From Dipylidium caninum (Eukaryota; Platyhelminthes; Cestoda; Cyclophyllidea; Dipylidiidae), in contig QEYB01001179.1 of assembly GCA_017562135.1 (NCBI GenBank), positions 841,001 through 905,000 of the forward strand: a stretch of DNA of 64,000 nt, given 5' to 3'. A program made the position numbers and the translations under genes. Shown here one piece after another: positions 48,801 through 61,875 of this stretch (positions within the stretch are counted from its first letter, which is position 1; each line of letters opens with the position of its first letter). Under the pieces are notes generated by a model. That model worked only from the letters and a program-made list of their open reading frames with translations. It searched no databases and was not told where the DNA came from.

Positions 48801-51800
48801 AGGCACAATAGAGGGTGTGGAAAGTTCGGTCCACCATCCATCCAACGCTCGAAGCGGGCAGATTTGAGCACTATCGCCCACGAGATTGTTCGTTCGACCA
48901 GTTATCCCCTTAATGTCGAACTTCTTCCAGTAGCCGAAACTTTTGAAAACATTCGAAGATTAACGCCGCTCGAATTGTTCGCAGGAGGAATTTCTCCCCC
49001 CTTTTACTCTTGAAAACCCAAACGATGGGAACAGTCGGTGTGCCTCGACAGGAGGAGCAGGTTTGATTTGACCACTTCAAGCCGTATCTTTTTCTAGGCT
49101 GAGGAAGAACAGTCTTTGCTTTCTTTGAAGATCACACCGTCCTTAGACACCCTCTCGACTTTATTCTAACCATCTGGTGTTTTGACACTCCACGTTGATT
49201 GCGCCATTCTCTTATTCTCTGACGCTAGTGCTTAGAGATGTCCGACGAAGAGGAGTAGTTGGTTCTCACGAAGGCCTCTCAGTAGCTGCAGAAAGCGGAG
49301 AACTCCTCTCCCTCAGGCCAACATTGTCTCGGACAGAGGTTTGACTTTTTTTTATCAGCATGCTGATCGGCGAAGATGTCAAATCGGAAGACTTTCTCGG
49401 AGAACTTCATGACATTCCACTTGTTTACTTCCTGGTGATGAGAATTTGGGGGTCCCGACCGACCCCTTGCGAACGCAGCATGCGTCCCTCGCATTGTGCC
49501 AGCTAATCAGGGCCGCCTGTGAACTCTAAGCAGTACCAGTGAGTCTCCATGAGGCAGGCAAAAATGGTCAGCCAATCGGCAAGATCCAAAATCATTCGGT
49601 AGAACGCAGATCGGACAGCAGGCAACGCCCGGCCCTGTCCTGCCGGACGGTTTTCAGATCGTAGAAAGTGGCGGCCACCGGCCAATCCACCGCGCCCACA
49701 GATTGTAGAGAGGGAAGCCCCTTTTCATGTCTCGTCAAAAGTCGAATTAAAAATCGTTTTACGATGTGTCTTACATCCATTTGGGACCAGCACAGGAGCA
49801 AGGCTGAGTAGGGAAGAGTAGGACTGCTCTCACCAGTGGGCCAAATAAGCCGGACACAACGCAACGGCGAAGCCTCCTTCGGCCTCTGAACATGAATGTG
49901 TACATGGGTTTTGGGGCCCAGCGTCACTGATGGGTTTAGCAACGAAGTGGAGCACCAGCTGCCTCTATCTCCCTTCCTCTTTCCCCGCCTGATAGTACAA
50001 GCTGCAAAGCTCCCACGCAAAGCCATTCAGCAGAACCTCACAATGCACACAGCTATTCATAAGACCTCAAAAGCACAAAAGCAGATGGGCATGGAAAGAG
50101 TCTTCAGTATTTAATAGATCTTCTTCCTCAATACACGTTGTACCATGGTGAGAGGCCCCGAACACGTCTGAGCCGATGATTAGCACCCTCGGGTGGGCCA
50201 CGCTCTGGATTCGTGCTTAGACACGCCGACGTCAGATCACGAAGCACCGGTTGGGAAGTCCCAGCACTGCTTTTCCTCGGACTTCACGCGGAGCACGAGC
50301 GCGATTTATTTGCTTGTCGACAACTTGATGCTCCAGCCACAGTCTCGTCCACACCTGAAAGTTCGCATTCGACTGCGATTCATCCACCCAACGCCGCTGA
50401 GACATTCCATTCCCAGTTAGTTTGGTTCTTCGTGCAATGCAAAGACTCGCTGGGATATCTTCGACACCCCCGTAACAGGAAAAATCGCTGGACAAGAAAC
50501 TTCAAGTCTTCCATTTTATGAGGAAGTGGAAGAAGACAAAGGCTCCGCCTCTTTGTCCTTCGCCATGACGATATAGCCACATCTCTTCCTCTTTTACGAC
50601 TTTTCCAATCCACTGTCTAATGAAAGTCCAACTCAGATGGAACGGCTTTGGTGGATTTGGAGGAAAAAACAGAGGCATTGTGGCTTGATGTTATTGCAAG
50701 TGCAAGAAGAAACCTGATGTATGAAATTAAAAAAATTGGAGACCTCCAACTCGCAAACATATGCTTACCAACTGACAACTTGATTGTTTCGTCTGAGATG
50801 TCGTGGCGACCCCCTTAGGCAGGCGAGATTTACGGCTAGGCAGAGGGTGTCTCCACTTCCTCCGCCCAAAAGAGTAGCAAACACTGAGGTTGAGGTCATG
50901 ACTAATGGGGGTATCTGCTCCGGTTCTCCTCATACTCCTCCAAAGGTGAGGTGTGGGAATTGATATGGATATGTTCAAAATTACATAATGAGAAGACGGA
51001 TTCGAGATCATTACGTCTTTTCTCTGCCACAAAGGGAGTTAGGGGATTTCCGACTACCAGTTTGAAGACAGAAGATCATGATTTACGACATTTTGTCTCT
51101 TTCTCGTCATACTACGGAAAAGTAAATAACGCATAGCCAGGAAATTCAATGAATTCTCTAAAACCATTAGTTCTAGCGCTTTGCATTCAGAATCCACAAG
51201 GAATGGTTCGGGACTTCGTAGGTACTACAGACTAAAAGCCCATCACCCTTCGATGGTCACGTCTTCTCCGGTAAAAGAATAGGATGAGATGGATGAGCTC
51301 ATCGAAGCCTCATGTCCCATCTTAGACTTCAACAGAAGCCTGAGGCATCAAATAGAGGATGTCAAACTAACTATCCGCTCCATAACTTCACCTAAACACC
51401 GGGTATGCAGACAATAGAATTCCCTTGGCTAGAAGAAACGAGTAGGCATTGCACAACTTTCGCAGCGCTAATTCAATCTCGCTGTTGAAAATGCGCTTAA
51501 ATGCATTTATCTAGCGTCAGCCTAGAGTTATTCTGAAGCGAAGAGGCGTGGATAGGGCGGCACGATACTTCGACCAGCCTTCGAGGGCACCGACTTTCCT
51601 CACCCCTTCCGCATTAACTGCCTAGCCTCCGAAATAGGAGAAATGGGAGAGAGTTTGCTCCTCAGATTCCAGAATTTGTCTTTTATTTTCTCCATGCATC
51701 GATTTACGGCGGATAGTAACGTCACGATTAAGCGCTTATCTGGTCATAATAAAGTCGACGAATATGCTAATAAGAAACCACTTGACACTTCTCCACTCAA

Positions 51801-53600
51801 ACAATTTCATTCTTCTAAACTCATGGTTATGCTATATCGTTAGTCAGAAAGTATTTCCGCAGAGCAGGTGACGTTCTTTTGGAACGTAAAAGTTCCACTT
51901 GATTACATCCAACAACTTTGCTCACAGAGGAATCAGTTTGATCGCTAAGTTGGTTTTTGACTTGCCAGATCTGGTGATAAGAGGTTGAAGAGTATTTCTG
52001 GTGGAAAAGACAGTGTACCAAAATTAACGGAAATGACATACAGTTAGTATTTGGGCCATACGTCGTCTTTCTGGACAAGTTGCGACAAAGACAGAACGTC
52101 ATGACCTGTGAATTTTCAAACTTGTCTGACTTATTTATTCACCGACTTCTGGTTTGGACGCCCTGAATTTGTGAAGGGTGTTGCTTTACGAGGTCTGTTT
52201 TCCTGCTAAAGCTATCATTTTTGCCCCCGATTTTCCTAAAGAATCCGTAGATTTGAAAGCTATAGCTGTGCGACCTTCTGGTAAACGAACAGAACATTCC
52301 ATATGTAAAGTATCTACGAGCACTTATTTTCCGCTTCTGTTGAAGACGAAAAATATCTTGTTGGTTTCCCGGATAAAGTGTGTGTGACCTTATAAAGTGC
52401 GAACTGAGCACTTTTACATCGGTTGAATCTCATTAACCTTGTACTTTTTTGTGACCTCAGCGAATGAACTCAGTCACACACTCATACGCACACTTGTGAC
52501 GATCGCGTAGACGTTTGTAGACGTTCGTAAACGTTTGCCGAGCATCAACTGTTCTTTCACCCAATGCAAATCAATATCAACGATTTGATGATGGGAAACA
52601 GAGCCATTAGACACCTTTTGGAGAAAGTGACGGGTGATGGGCAGTGGATGAATGGAAGAGAGATACCGATGGTAATATATCGCGTAGATGTATAAGGACA
52701 AGCCACAATGATTTGGCAGAACATTTAGACAGCAAGCTGACGATTCTGGTTATCTAAATGCCTGATAATGTGGGAGACACACAGGAAGTTGAAGGTGAAA
52801 TGGGAACGATAATATATGGGAGCATACAAATAAGTAGTACATATACAAATGCGGGATAAAGGGCCATAACGGGCTTGGAGGAGATGTAGAGGTGCAAGGA
52901 AGATAAATTTAGTCAGGCGAGAGCGTGAAGGAGGAATTATCAAAACCTCACTACTCTGCAGGTCTCCATTATTCCTCGAAAAAGTGCACGTTGAACAGCC
53001 AGGGAACACAACATATCAAAAAACTAAGTGATTTTCCGCTAATTAAAATTATGCTCGTGACTATATTATTATGTTTGCAGCTTAAGTGATATGAATTTTG
53101 GCATTATGAGCCAGCAACAGCCACGATCAGCGTTAATTTGTTTTATTTGGCATGCGCGGTTTATTCAACCACGTGCTGCAAATCTCGAGCTCGGGCCTTT
53201 CCTTGAAGGCAGGATGGCCTTACCTCGATCCGTCGGTAATAAGTAAGTAGTATCGCTTGCAATTTGACACCCACAATCCAATACGTTAGACGATACGAAG
53301 CGACATAGGTTGTGTTGAGACATAGCGTTCCTAGTAGCTTGCAAAAGCAATCTGTTAATTTCTCTGGCCAAGGCAGAGCGCACATTTTGGTACTGCTCCT
53401 TTGAGTTTTACCAAGGCTGCATGCTTAGACGCCACCATTTTTAGACGTTCTGAAACGAATTCGAATGCATCGATTAGGTAATGACTTTCCCCAGCTGAAA
53501 ATATCATACTATCCCTTTTTCGTTTGCCCCTTCCTAATCGCAGGTCGCGTGGACAAATGATTGAATCCGATTGCCTTACCTTAAGTTCATTCTTTTCAGT
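45891..53600. other. Long non-coding stretch (possible 5' UTR intron of the AMSH gene)
   Basis: About 7.7 kb with no recognisable protein. Open frames reach 144 codons (49592-50026, minus) but lack any known domain. Local echoes occur: ggtcaccgggtaga at about 46290 and 46438, and gacggcttg(g/a)tcagtggg at about 46213 and 46559. A small imperfect tandem of gtagacgtt(t/c)g lies near 52506-52540. Confidence 0.4.
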
Positions 53601-53609
53601 TTGAAAACG

Positions 53610-54701
53610 ATGTCTGCAAGTGAACGAATGAAGGAACTGAACAGTAAGATCGTCGTTGACTACGCCGAGAGCATAAATCTGAGTGCCTACTTTCGCGTAT
53701 GTCGTTCGATGCTGAACATGGCGAAGGACTTGGAAGCGGAAGGATCGAAGAAAGCTGCTTACTGTTTGCAGAAGCGTTTTCTTATTCTCTTTATTGATTT
53801 CCTTAGTCGCCGCGAAGACTTTAAGCGTATCGATCCTCGTACCCGTAATTTATGGTATTCGGAATGCGCACGTGTGCTTAAGAGTGTTGAACGCATGCAT
53901 AAAGAAATTCTCGAGGAATTCGAAGCTGAGGAGCTCTCGTCTCGCCAAACCTACAATGCCTCTTCTGTGTGCAATGCTACTTCTGTTAACATCGCAGACT
54001 CGGGTGGTGAGAGAGCGAGACGTCGGTCTTCTTCACCTGCAGGATCCGTTTCTACTTCTCCGACTGCTATTTCCCACACGCTGTCCCAATTGCCCTCACC
54101 GAAGCAGTTCAACTCGACTATGCCCCAAGTCGATGAGTCTTTGAAGCCTTCCTCTCGTAAGTCTCCTGCTCGCGATGGCCTCAATCGCGTGCTAGTTCCG
54201 CGCAACCTGGTTCCAGCATTCCTCAAACTGGCTGAGTCAAAGACCCAGGCCAACCTGGAGACTTGTGGCACACTGTGCGGTCGTCTTGCTGGGGAGGGGG
54301 ACAAACTGGTGGCTTCACACCTGATCATATGTAAACAAACGAGCACACCGTATTCCTGCACGACAACTAATGAGGAGGAGCTGCTTTCATGCCTCGAGTC
54401 GAACGACCTCATTGCCATGGGGTGGATTCACACCCACCCTTCGCAGACGGTATTCATGTCTTCGATGGACTTGCACTGTCAGCTTTCTTACCAACTCATG
54501 TTGCCAGAAGCGATTGCTATTGTGTGTTCGCCGAAGCACAATGACGTGGGGTGTTTCTCGCTCACCGAATATGGTCTGGACTTCGTGAGAGAATGTCGGG
54601 AGACGGGTTTCCATAATCATTGTTCAGTTCGTGATCTCTACGTCCCTTGCACGCATGTCGTTGAGACAGATGGATCGGTGGAGGTCTTCGATCTGCGCTA
54701 A
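53610..54701 (+). CDS. STAMBP: AMSH/STAM-binding-protein-like JAMM deubiquitinase, intronless
   Basis: Zinc-dependent deubiquitinase that trims Lys63-linked ubiquitin from endosomal cargo together with ESCRT-0 (STAM). The 363-residue frame is a single exon. The start is taken at MSASERMKELNSK, not at an earlier in-frame TTG, because the N-terminal USP8/AMSH dimerisation helices (YFRVCRSMLNMAKDLEAEGS) begin there. A Ser/Pro-rich linker spans about residues 115-180. The JAMM domain follows: catalytic Glu217 (LETCGTLCG), His274 and His276 (GWIHTHPSQ), and Asp287 (SSMDLH), all present. The second zinc site typical of AMSH is also kept (GFHNHCS, PCTH). It is shorter than human AMSH (about 424), mainly in the linker. 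An acceptor-like ttcttttcag ends 9 nt before the ATG, suggesting a 5' UTR intron or trans-splicing. Confidence 0.95.
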   Translation: MSASERMKELNSKIVVDYAESINLSAYFRVCRSMLNMAKDLEAEGSKKAAYCLQKRFLILFIDFLSRREDFKRIDPRTRNLWYSECARVLKSVERMHKEILEEFEAEELSSRQTYNASSVCNATSVNIADSGGERARRRSSSPAGSVSTSPTAISHTLSQLPSPKQFNSTMPQVDESLKPSSRKSPARDGLNRVLVPRNLVPAFLKLAESKTQANLETCGTLCGRLAGEGDKLVASHLIICKQTSTPYSCTTTNEEELLSCLESNDLIAMGWIHTHPSQTVFMSSMDLHCQLSYQLMLPEAIAIVCSPKHNDVGCFSLTEYGLDFVRECRETGFHNHCSVRDLYVPCTHVVETDGSVEVFDLR

Positions 54702-54798
54702 TGATTTCTTCCTTGTAAACATATGCTCAAATATCTGTGGACGCGTAATTGCGCATTCCTTCCATGCACCACACTATGTGCCCTTGTTGGTGTAATTA

Positions 54799-57700
54799 TT
54801 TTTGGATCTGATGGAATCAACCGGCTTTGTGATGTGAGACCGGTGCCATGAAGGGCAAAGACAACCTTTACGCACATTAGCTGTCTTGCTTTCTGGTTGG
54901 AGGTCGAACTTTCCCACTCGCTGTCGTATGGTAATAGTTATACTAGGAACTTTAGGTGAAGTGAGACTGGACTTTGTCTTCCGGTTCGGTTCGGATGTGC
55001 GCTCTATGTGAGTTCCAACCCGTGATTGTTGTTTTGGTTGCCAGTCGGGCGGTATACCAAGTCCACTTGGGGGAAGCTGTTTACCATCGAGACCAACGGG
55101 TGAATCATGGATTTGAGGTCAATTAGCCGCAAACTCCTTACGAGTGACCAACGCAGAAGCCTGCGCGATTACAGTCCAGACGGCTTAATGGCTGATTCGG
55201 TGGAGAGTCAGCTGAGGTTGTTTCATGCCTTAAGCAAAGTATTATGATGCATCCTGCGACGGGGTTCATGTCAACCCGAATATTTAAGTGACCCATTTTA
55301 GGGGATCTCGAATGTCGTGTGGTCCTCAACATCGGTCAAGGAGACAACACCAGGTCTCGAACTTGAAAGCTTCTTGCCTAGCAGCGTACATTGCACAGGG
55401 CGTAGCCAGACCTTCGACTTCAACCTGGTCTCGGTTTTGGCCTTTTATGGCTCACACTGCCGCAATGCATTGGCTCTCCCGCGTGAACTCCAGATGGTTT
55501 TGACAAATTTAGCAACACTGTGGAGAAGGCAGACGAAAGTTGCCTCTTCATCTACTTTGTTTCAGGAATTCTGATAATCGTGAGAGGACTGGAGGACGCC
55601 CGATTTATTTCAGTACAATCGTCTTATTCGCTGCCACATGACCAAATTTTCACGAAGTCACACGTGTGTGTGTGCGTTAAAAGTGGCACCTCTTGAGTAG
55701 GCAGAAGTCGTTGTCAAGTCGGTAGACGCTAATATGCCCGCACCTGCGCGATATCACTTGACAGAGCCGCTCATTAAAGTGGTTTCGCCCTCCCCTCAAA
55801 GCGAAAACAGACTCGACTTCGAATAAAGCTGGTATTGCTCCTGTGACCGCTCAAAAGGCATTCGCCACTTGACAAACTTGTTAACGGGCTACCTTCTCTA
55901 TCACACAGGCTACCCCTTTGTCAGCCGCGATAGCTGGTGGAACGGCTTTGACCTCGAATATCGCGACACGTTTAACCTCGTGCCGATGTGGGCTGACCAC
56001 ATCGAGGTATGAGGCTCCAGCTTGCCTGACTTTACGCTTAAAATCCTAGAGCGAAGTGAGAAAAGGCCCTCGAGATTCTCGTTGCCTTGAAGACGTGGAC
56101 GCCTCAAGTTCACATTATGATGGGGAGGCATCGAAATGGAGAAGTCTTGTTTTTCAGGGGTTTTTTGACGCCTTATGACACTTACAGAAATCTAATTTCC
56201 TTCAGAAATATGCTGTTCTACTGGTTCATTGAACGAGTCTCCAGCGCGGCAACGGAAGCGTTCAGGTCACAGGTACGAACTCGGCCCCAAGGCTGCGGCG
56301 GGACGTTCACACCAGACACAGGTTGAGTAGTCGAGGGATGAGCATGGGCGTTAAGCATTTCGTGACGTGAGATGACATTGACGCCTGGTCGACGTCAGCA
56401 CCCCACACGCCATCAGTGGCGCATTCTCAAACTATTTGACACTAACAACCGCTAATGTCGATGGCTGCAGTTAGTGCTGGTTGACGATGACAAAGATCCG
56501 TCGTAAGGAATTTAGAGAGCTTCTAGTTGAAAAAAAGGTTAGATTTGGAGGACCATCTGACCGGTCTCGAATAATCAGGCCTCTATCGTGGCAGCGTCTG
56601 CACCCGATGTCGGCGCCTGCGTCCTGGCTTCGACCGCCTTCTCGGAAAAGTCGCTCTTCGTGCGGCATTGCAGACGCACCTCTCGGCTAGGCGAGGAGTA
56701 TGGTCGGTGCCAGGCAGTTCTCAAGGGCTTCTTTCAAGTCGGTTTTCCGGAAGTGAGTGAAGCTCTTCCCGAAAAAGGAAGAAGAAAGCAACTGACATTC
56801 CTACGAGAGGAGCTCATGTGGCGGACCTTGACAACAGAAATCGCTGATCTTCAATGAGCCGAAAAATTAGGCTAGAGGAAATGTGGAACGTCCCACAAAA
56901 ACGTTTAAGCCAAGCCTGCCGTTTGACACTTGTGACGTCCTCGTTTAAGTGTTGCCATTTTTCGTCTGCATCCCTCACCACAATGCGACCTTGGGGCCAG
57001 CGACCAGAGACGGCGACAGGTCAGCAACCAAAACTTTCACAGCTCCTGCGTCATCGGTCGCCACAGCGGCCGTGCTCTATCAGGGCTGAAGGCGTCTCTG
57101 GCCATGGACCTGTAACGCAAAGTGTGAATTAGCTTGGCATGAGCTACGCCAAGCCTCAGAAATGCAGATTGTCGCGTACACATTTGCATTACAACTGTCT
57201 GTGTGACGTCAGACTGGGGGCGGGGAAACACCTGACATCCGCCCCTCACCGCCGCCCAGCGTTCAAAAAACGCTGTCATCCGCTGCGCTAGCTGTCAAAC
57301 ACTGTCGATTCGATGGACTACGCATTCCGGCCACTATTGAGACAAGTCGCCTGGCTGGGACAGGTAAAATGATGCCGACAGGCAGCATAGTGTGATCGGA
57401 GTGATTTGGGAAAGTGACGCATTGTGACGCAAAAAGTTGGGATTTTGCCAATTGCAGGCCTCAGGACAATCCAGAGACGAGGTGTCGGTATCGCAAAGAG
57501 GGACGCCTTCGTTACCGCTCCTTACGTTTCTCCCTCATCGCTTCTTCGGGCGAACAGACAGGTTAGCGCTGAAACACACCAAATTGTCAAGTCAACTGAC
57601 AGGTTAATCAATAACATCGCTTGATTTCTGTTTTTCTTTTCGTGTGGCGGCACCGCGTGACATGACAATTCGAGGTATTCAGCTAGCGGAGTCATGTCAT

Positions 57701-60700
57701 CCCATCTGAATGTGTGAAAGGCAGCAGGGAACCCAATATCTGTCAAAACTAACATCGGCATCGGCCTCTCATAGTACACACGAGTGCCACCGGGCTTAGC
57801 ACACCATGCAATGACGAAAGGGGCGATGAAATATCGTTTCTACCGGCTGTGCATGGCAAAGGCACTATTTTGCCCCTTCGCCTCACACTTCCTCCGCTAC
57901 TCTTGCCTCGCTCAGCCCTCCTCTGTCCCTCCGCCTGCTATCGATATGACACATAGACACATCGCCTCCTCCCAAGGCGTCCTTTCCTGCACTCGAACTC
58001 AGCGAGCGTCCAGATCTCCCTCCGAAGCCTGCAGTCTGGCGGAAGTGGCCCCTGAAAAAATGCCCTCTCGACTCAATCACGACGTTGGTGAGCTTCCGCC
58101 TCGGTGGAACGGTAGAAGTGAGTATGTTGACGACCCCACCCTCCATTTTCTTCCAACTTTGAACATTTCGCGAAATTTAAATAAGGCCCCCCCCCCCCCC
58201 ACCCTCCCCCTCCTCCTCTAGGTGATATTTCACTAAACTTAATGGAACGCTCCTAACGTGGTCTTGAAACGCGGTGACAAACTCGGCCCCACTTAGCTTC
58301 TCAAAATTACGTCGGCGGTCAGAGAGAACGCCAGCCCGGTGGCTAAATGCTCCTCGCAAGTGCACCTCCGTCCAGGCGTGTTGTGTGCTTGTTTCCAGCT
58401 ACGCCATAAAATGCGCCTTTCCCACTCGTACATTCGTGCGTCGGGTGGACCCGACTACACAGAGTACATCAGAACGTAACGTGGTCGTCGTCACGGCGGC
58501 GCTGATATCCCAACGTGATTGCAGCTGAACGATGCGGCGCAGACAGATGTGAGGTGCTCCCGCAATCCATGTGAGTGACGATCGCGGCTCCTCGGAGTGC
58601 TCGTGTGGCATTCGTGCTCAGCAAGGTCGTCTGGAGGTCGGAGCTTCCACATCTCATAAGTGGTCGCGTCCGTCCGTCCGTCTGTGTTGGGGAAGGTGGC
58701 TCGCTCTACAAACTTTCTTCTTACAGTGCTCATTTCGTCATGCGATGCCCGTATATCTCCTTACGATAGAAGTGCTTCTTTTAACTCAAAGTTCTCTCTC
58801 TCTATTTTCTTCTTGCCTTGAACCTTTCTACCAAACAAGGGCATCTTCTGCATCTCCGCTTTGGCCTGTAGACGAATGGACGGGCTGTGACGCCATTTCC
58901 CATTTACTTCTCCCGACATTTTTCAATCCTGCGAATTCACTGCTGAAGGAGAATTGCGAAAAACGGAGAGAAATGTGTGTTGTCAATCTGGAACGAGTCT
59001 CTTCGACGTCAAAAACTCATAGAATCGGCCCACACTTGTGGCAATCCAATAGCTGGAATGAAATGCGCTTCTTTTATCTCCTCCTCTTCCTCCACCTCCT
59101 CCTGGCCCCCCGCGCCCTCGACGTCGGTGTTGTCGAAAGCTTGACAGCTTGATGGCTTCGTTATTTGTTTAGCTCACCGGTTTGCCGTATTTTTACAAAT
59201 ATGCAGTTGTTGGATCGAGACATCTGTCCTGCTAACATGCGACAACCGGACTTTTGGACGCCACTGGCCCGGACGCGATAAACACGGCCACACGCGTCCC
59301 CCACCGCTCACCACCACCCCTACTCATTGCCCCACATCCAGACGCCGTGGCGTTTCAGTCGACCGCACCGTAGGGGAGCCATGGATGGGCCACACCAGTG
59401 CCCGACTTCCACCTCCCCCTCATCATCGCCTTCTCGCCACAGTGACGAGACGACTGTCTGGTGCACACGGGGTCAGTTGCTGCGCCAACAAACGCCGACA
59501 GTCACGACAACTGGCAGAGCAGTCCACAGACCTGCTGTCAAATAAAAAACAGCAAATAAACAAAACCACCGCCTTTGGTGCATGGAATGAGGACGAGAGG
59601 AGTTTCCACCTCCTATGCAAGCTTTTGCAGTCTTCCTCACCTCTTTGGCGAAATTCTGCGTCCGTGGGTTTCCTCAAGGCAGGAAGTGGAGCGCGTCACC
59701 ACCAGTAAACCACCACCTTTTTGCCGACTAGTCGAGTGCGTCCACCACACCATGGATGCTTCTTCACTACGCACCACGACCGCAGATCGTCTCAAAGCGC
59801 GTTGAGACTGGTTAGGGGAGAAATCGGAGGCGCACGTGGCTCCTCTTTGCTGGTCGTCACAAGTCGGGAGCAAATCATCCTCTCGCTGTCCACCGATAAT
59901 TCGACACTGAGAATGCCGGAGAAAGGACTTCTCACTCGATCGTTAGAATAAGCTCCAGATTGCCCTGACCTCCTGAAACTTCGTTTTTGATGGCATCCTC
60001 ACCCAACGGAGTTTTACACCAAACACTCCTCTTTTCGTCTTCCGCATCCCCAACTGCCATTGAGCCGAAGCAAAATTTGCCCGTGGCACAGTCACTTAAA
60101 ATACACTAAGTTTTGAACGATTAAGTGGGAAGACGTTATGGACGAGGAGATGGATTAAGTTGGGACCAGTTCTTGGAACACCTCATGGTGACGAAACTGC
60201 GTGGCGTAGGCTACTGACCCCGACCAGTGGGTGGCTGGTGTCCGCGGCATAATCAGGAGGGGAACAATTCCAAAAAGTTGAAACACTTTTCCAAGTTGGT
60301 CAGCATTCCTGACGACAAGGAGCCCCACTCGTGTCCTCTTCTGACACCTTCATCAACTACCGCTTCCATTGCGGCGTCCGAAGGAGCAGCCCTACGCCGA
60401 AACTTCGTGGCGCCGGCGAGTAGCGAAGCGACTGGAAAAGGTTTGTGGAGAGGAGGAGGGTTTCAGCTGCATGTATTCCGGTGATAAGGGACGCTGAGGA
60501 AGCCTTTCCTGGCAACTTTCAATGCAAAAGTTCTGCGTGACGAATTGCGTGGTCGGCTGTGGGACGAAGTCGTGACCTTAGTTGAGCGCCCATGCCACGA
60601 GAGCGAAAGCATGGCGATGCGATCTATGGCTGCCGATGTATTTTCCCGATTATTTGATATCGCCGTGGGCACTTCGAGGAGGATGTTTCCCCAACTCACT

Positions 60701-60937
60701 CAACAACAAGTGGATGATTTTTTTCCGTCTAAATGGTTGGTAGGCGTCGAGAAAGATGGTGAAGAAGTAATCGAGGGCGCTTGAAGGTAGCAGTAAAGTG
60801 GTCCAGATGATCCCGCATCGCGAAAATGTTGCGCTGGATTGAACAATTCACGTCTGTTGAGAAAGGAGTGCACGGCTTTCATCAGCCCTGCGAGAAACCG
60901 ATAATGCCTCCTCCGCTTACAATGATACCATTTTTGT
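54799..60937. other. Intergenic region, nothing recognised
   Basis: About 6.1 kb between the AMSH gene and its degraded copy. It contains a C-run at about 58187-58201 and many short GC-rich open frames (longest 193 codons at 58571-59152, plus), none with a recognisable domain. An AATAAA at 55822 is too distant to assign confidently to AMSH. Confidence 0.45.
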
Positions 60938-61875
60938 TGAACGCAATGCATAAAGAAATTCTTGAAGAATTCAAAGCTGAAGGAGCTCTTGTCTCGCCAA
61001 ACCTATGATGCCTCTTCCGTTTGCAATAACTAACTTCTGTTAGCATAGCAGACTCGGGCGGTGAGGGAGCGAGACGTGGGTCTTCTTCGCCTGAAGGATC
61101 CGTTTCTACTTCTCCGACTGCTATTTCGCACACTGCGACGCTGTCCCAACTGCCCTCACCGAAGCAGTTTCAACTCCCACTATGCCCCAGGCCGATGAGT
61201 CTGTGAAGCCTTCCTCTGCGTAAGTCCCCTGCTCGCGATGGCCTCAATCGGCGGTGCTTAGTTCCGCGCAACCTGGTCCCAGCGTTCCTCAAACTGGCGG
61301 AGTCAAAGACCCAGGCCAACCTGGAGACCTTGTGGCACGCTGTGCGGTCGTCTTGCTGGGGAGGGGGACAAACTGGTGGCCTCACACCTGGTCATATGTA
61401 AACAAACGAGCACACCGCTACTCCTGCACGACGACCAATGAAGAGGAGCTGCTTGCATGCCTCGAGTCGAATGACCTTCATTGCCATGGGTGGATTCACA
61501 ACCCACCCTTGCGCAGACGGTGTTCATGTCTTCGATGGACTTGCACTGTCAGCTGTCTTACCAACTCATGTTGCCCGAAGCGATTGTATTGTGTGTTCGC
61601 CGAAGCACAATGACGTGGGGTGTTTTCTCGGCTCACCGAGTATGGTCTGGACTTCGTGAGAGAATGTCGGGAGACGGGTTTCCATAACCATTGTTCCGTT
61701 CGTGATCTCTACGCCCCTTGCACGCATGTCGTGGAGACAGATGGAACGGTGGAGGTTTCTTCGATTTGCGCTAAATGATTTCTCTCTTGTAAACATTTGC
61801 TCAAATATCTGTGGACGCGTAAACTGCGGCATTCCTTCCATGCACCACACTCTGTGCCCTCGTTTTGGTGCAATG
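60938..61875 (+). pseudogene. Degraded partial AMSH copy
   Basis: Matches 53892-54798 of the intact AMSH gene closely, from the end of the dimerisation region through the stop and about 95 bp of 3' UTR. The first 95 or so codons are missing. At least twelve small indels, mostly one-base insertions, break the frame: near 60944, 60988, in the segment after 61020, a 5-base insertion near 61133, and others near 61213, 61326, 61420, 61476, 61501, 61512 and 61625. The JAMM segment is split between frames, so no functional enzyme can be made. No poly(A) tail is visible at the 3' edge. The copy is on the same strand, 7 kb downstream. Confidence 0.9.

Noticed and set aside
49592..50026. 144-codon minus-strand open frame
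   Set aside because: No domain, no splice-linked neighbours, and atypical composition; could be a chance frame in GC-richer sequence.
53951..54418. 155-codon minus-strand frame
   Set aside because: Antisense of the AMSH coding sequence.
58571..59152. 193-codon plus-strand open frame
   Set aside because: Low-complexity Ser/Leu-rich translation without recognisable motif; overlapping open frames on both strands suggest chance.
60545..60784. 79-codon open frame just before the AMSH pseudogene
   Set aside because: Looks somewhat protein-like but has no recognisable family or splice context; not enough to call a gene.
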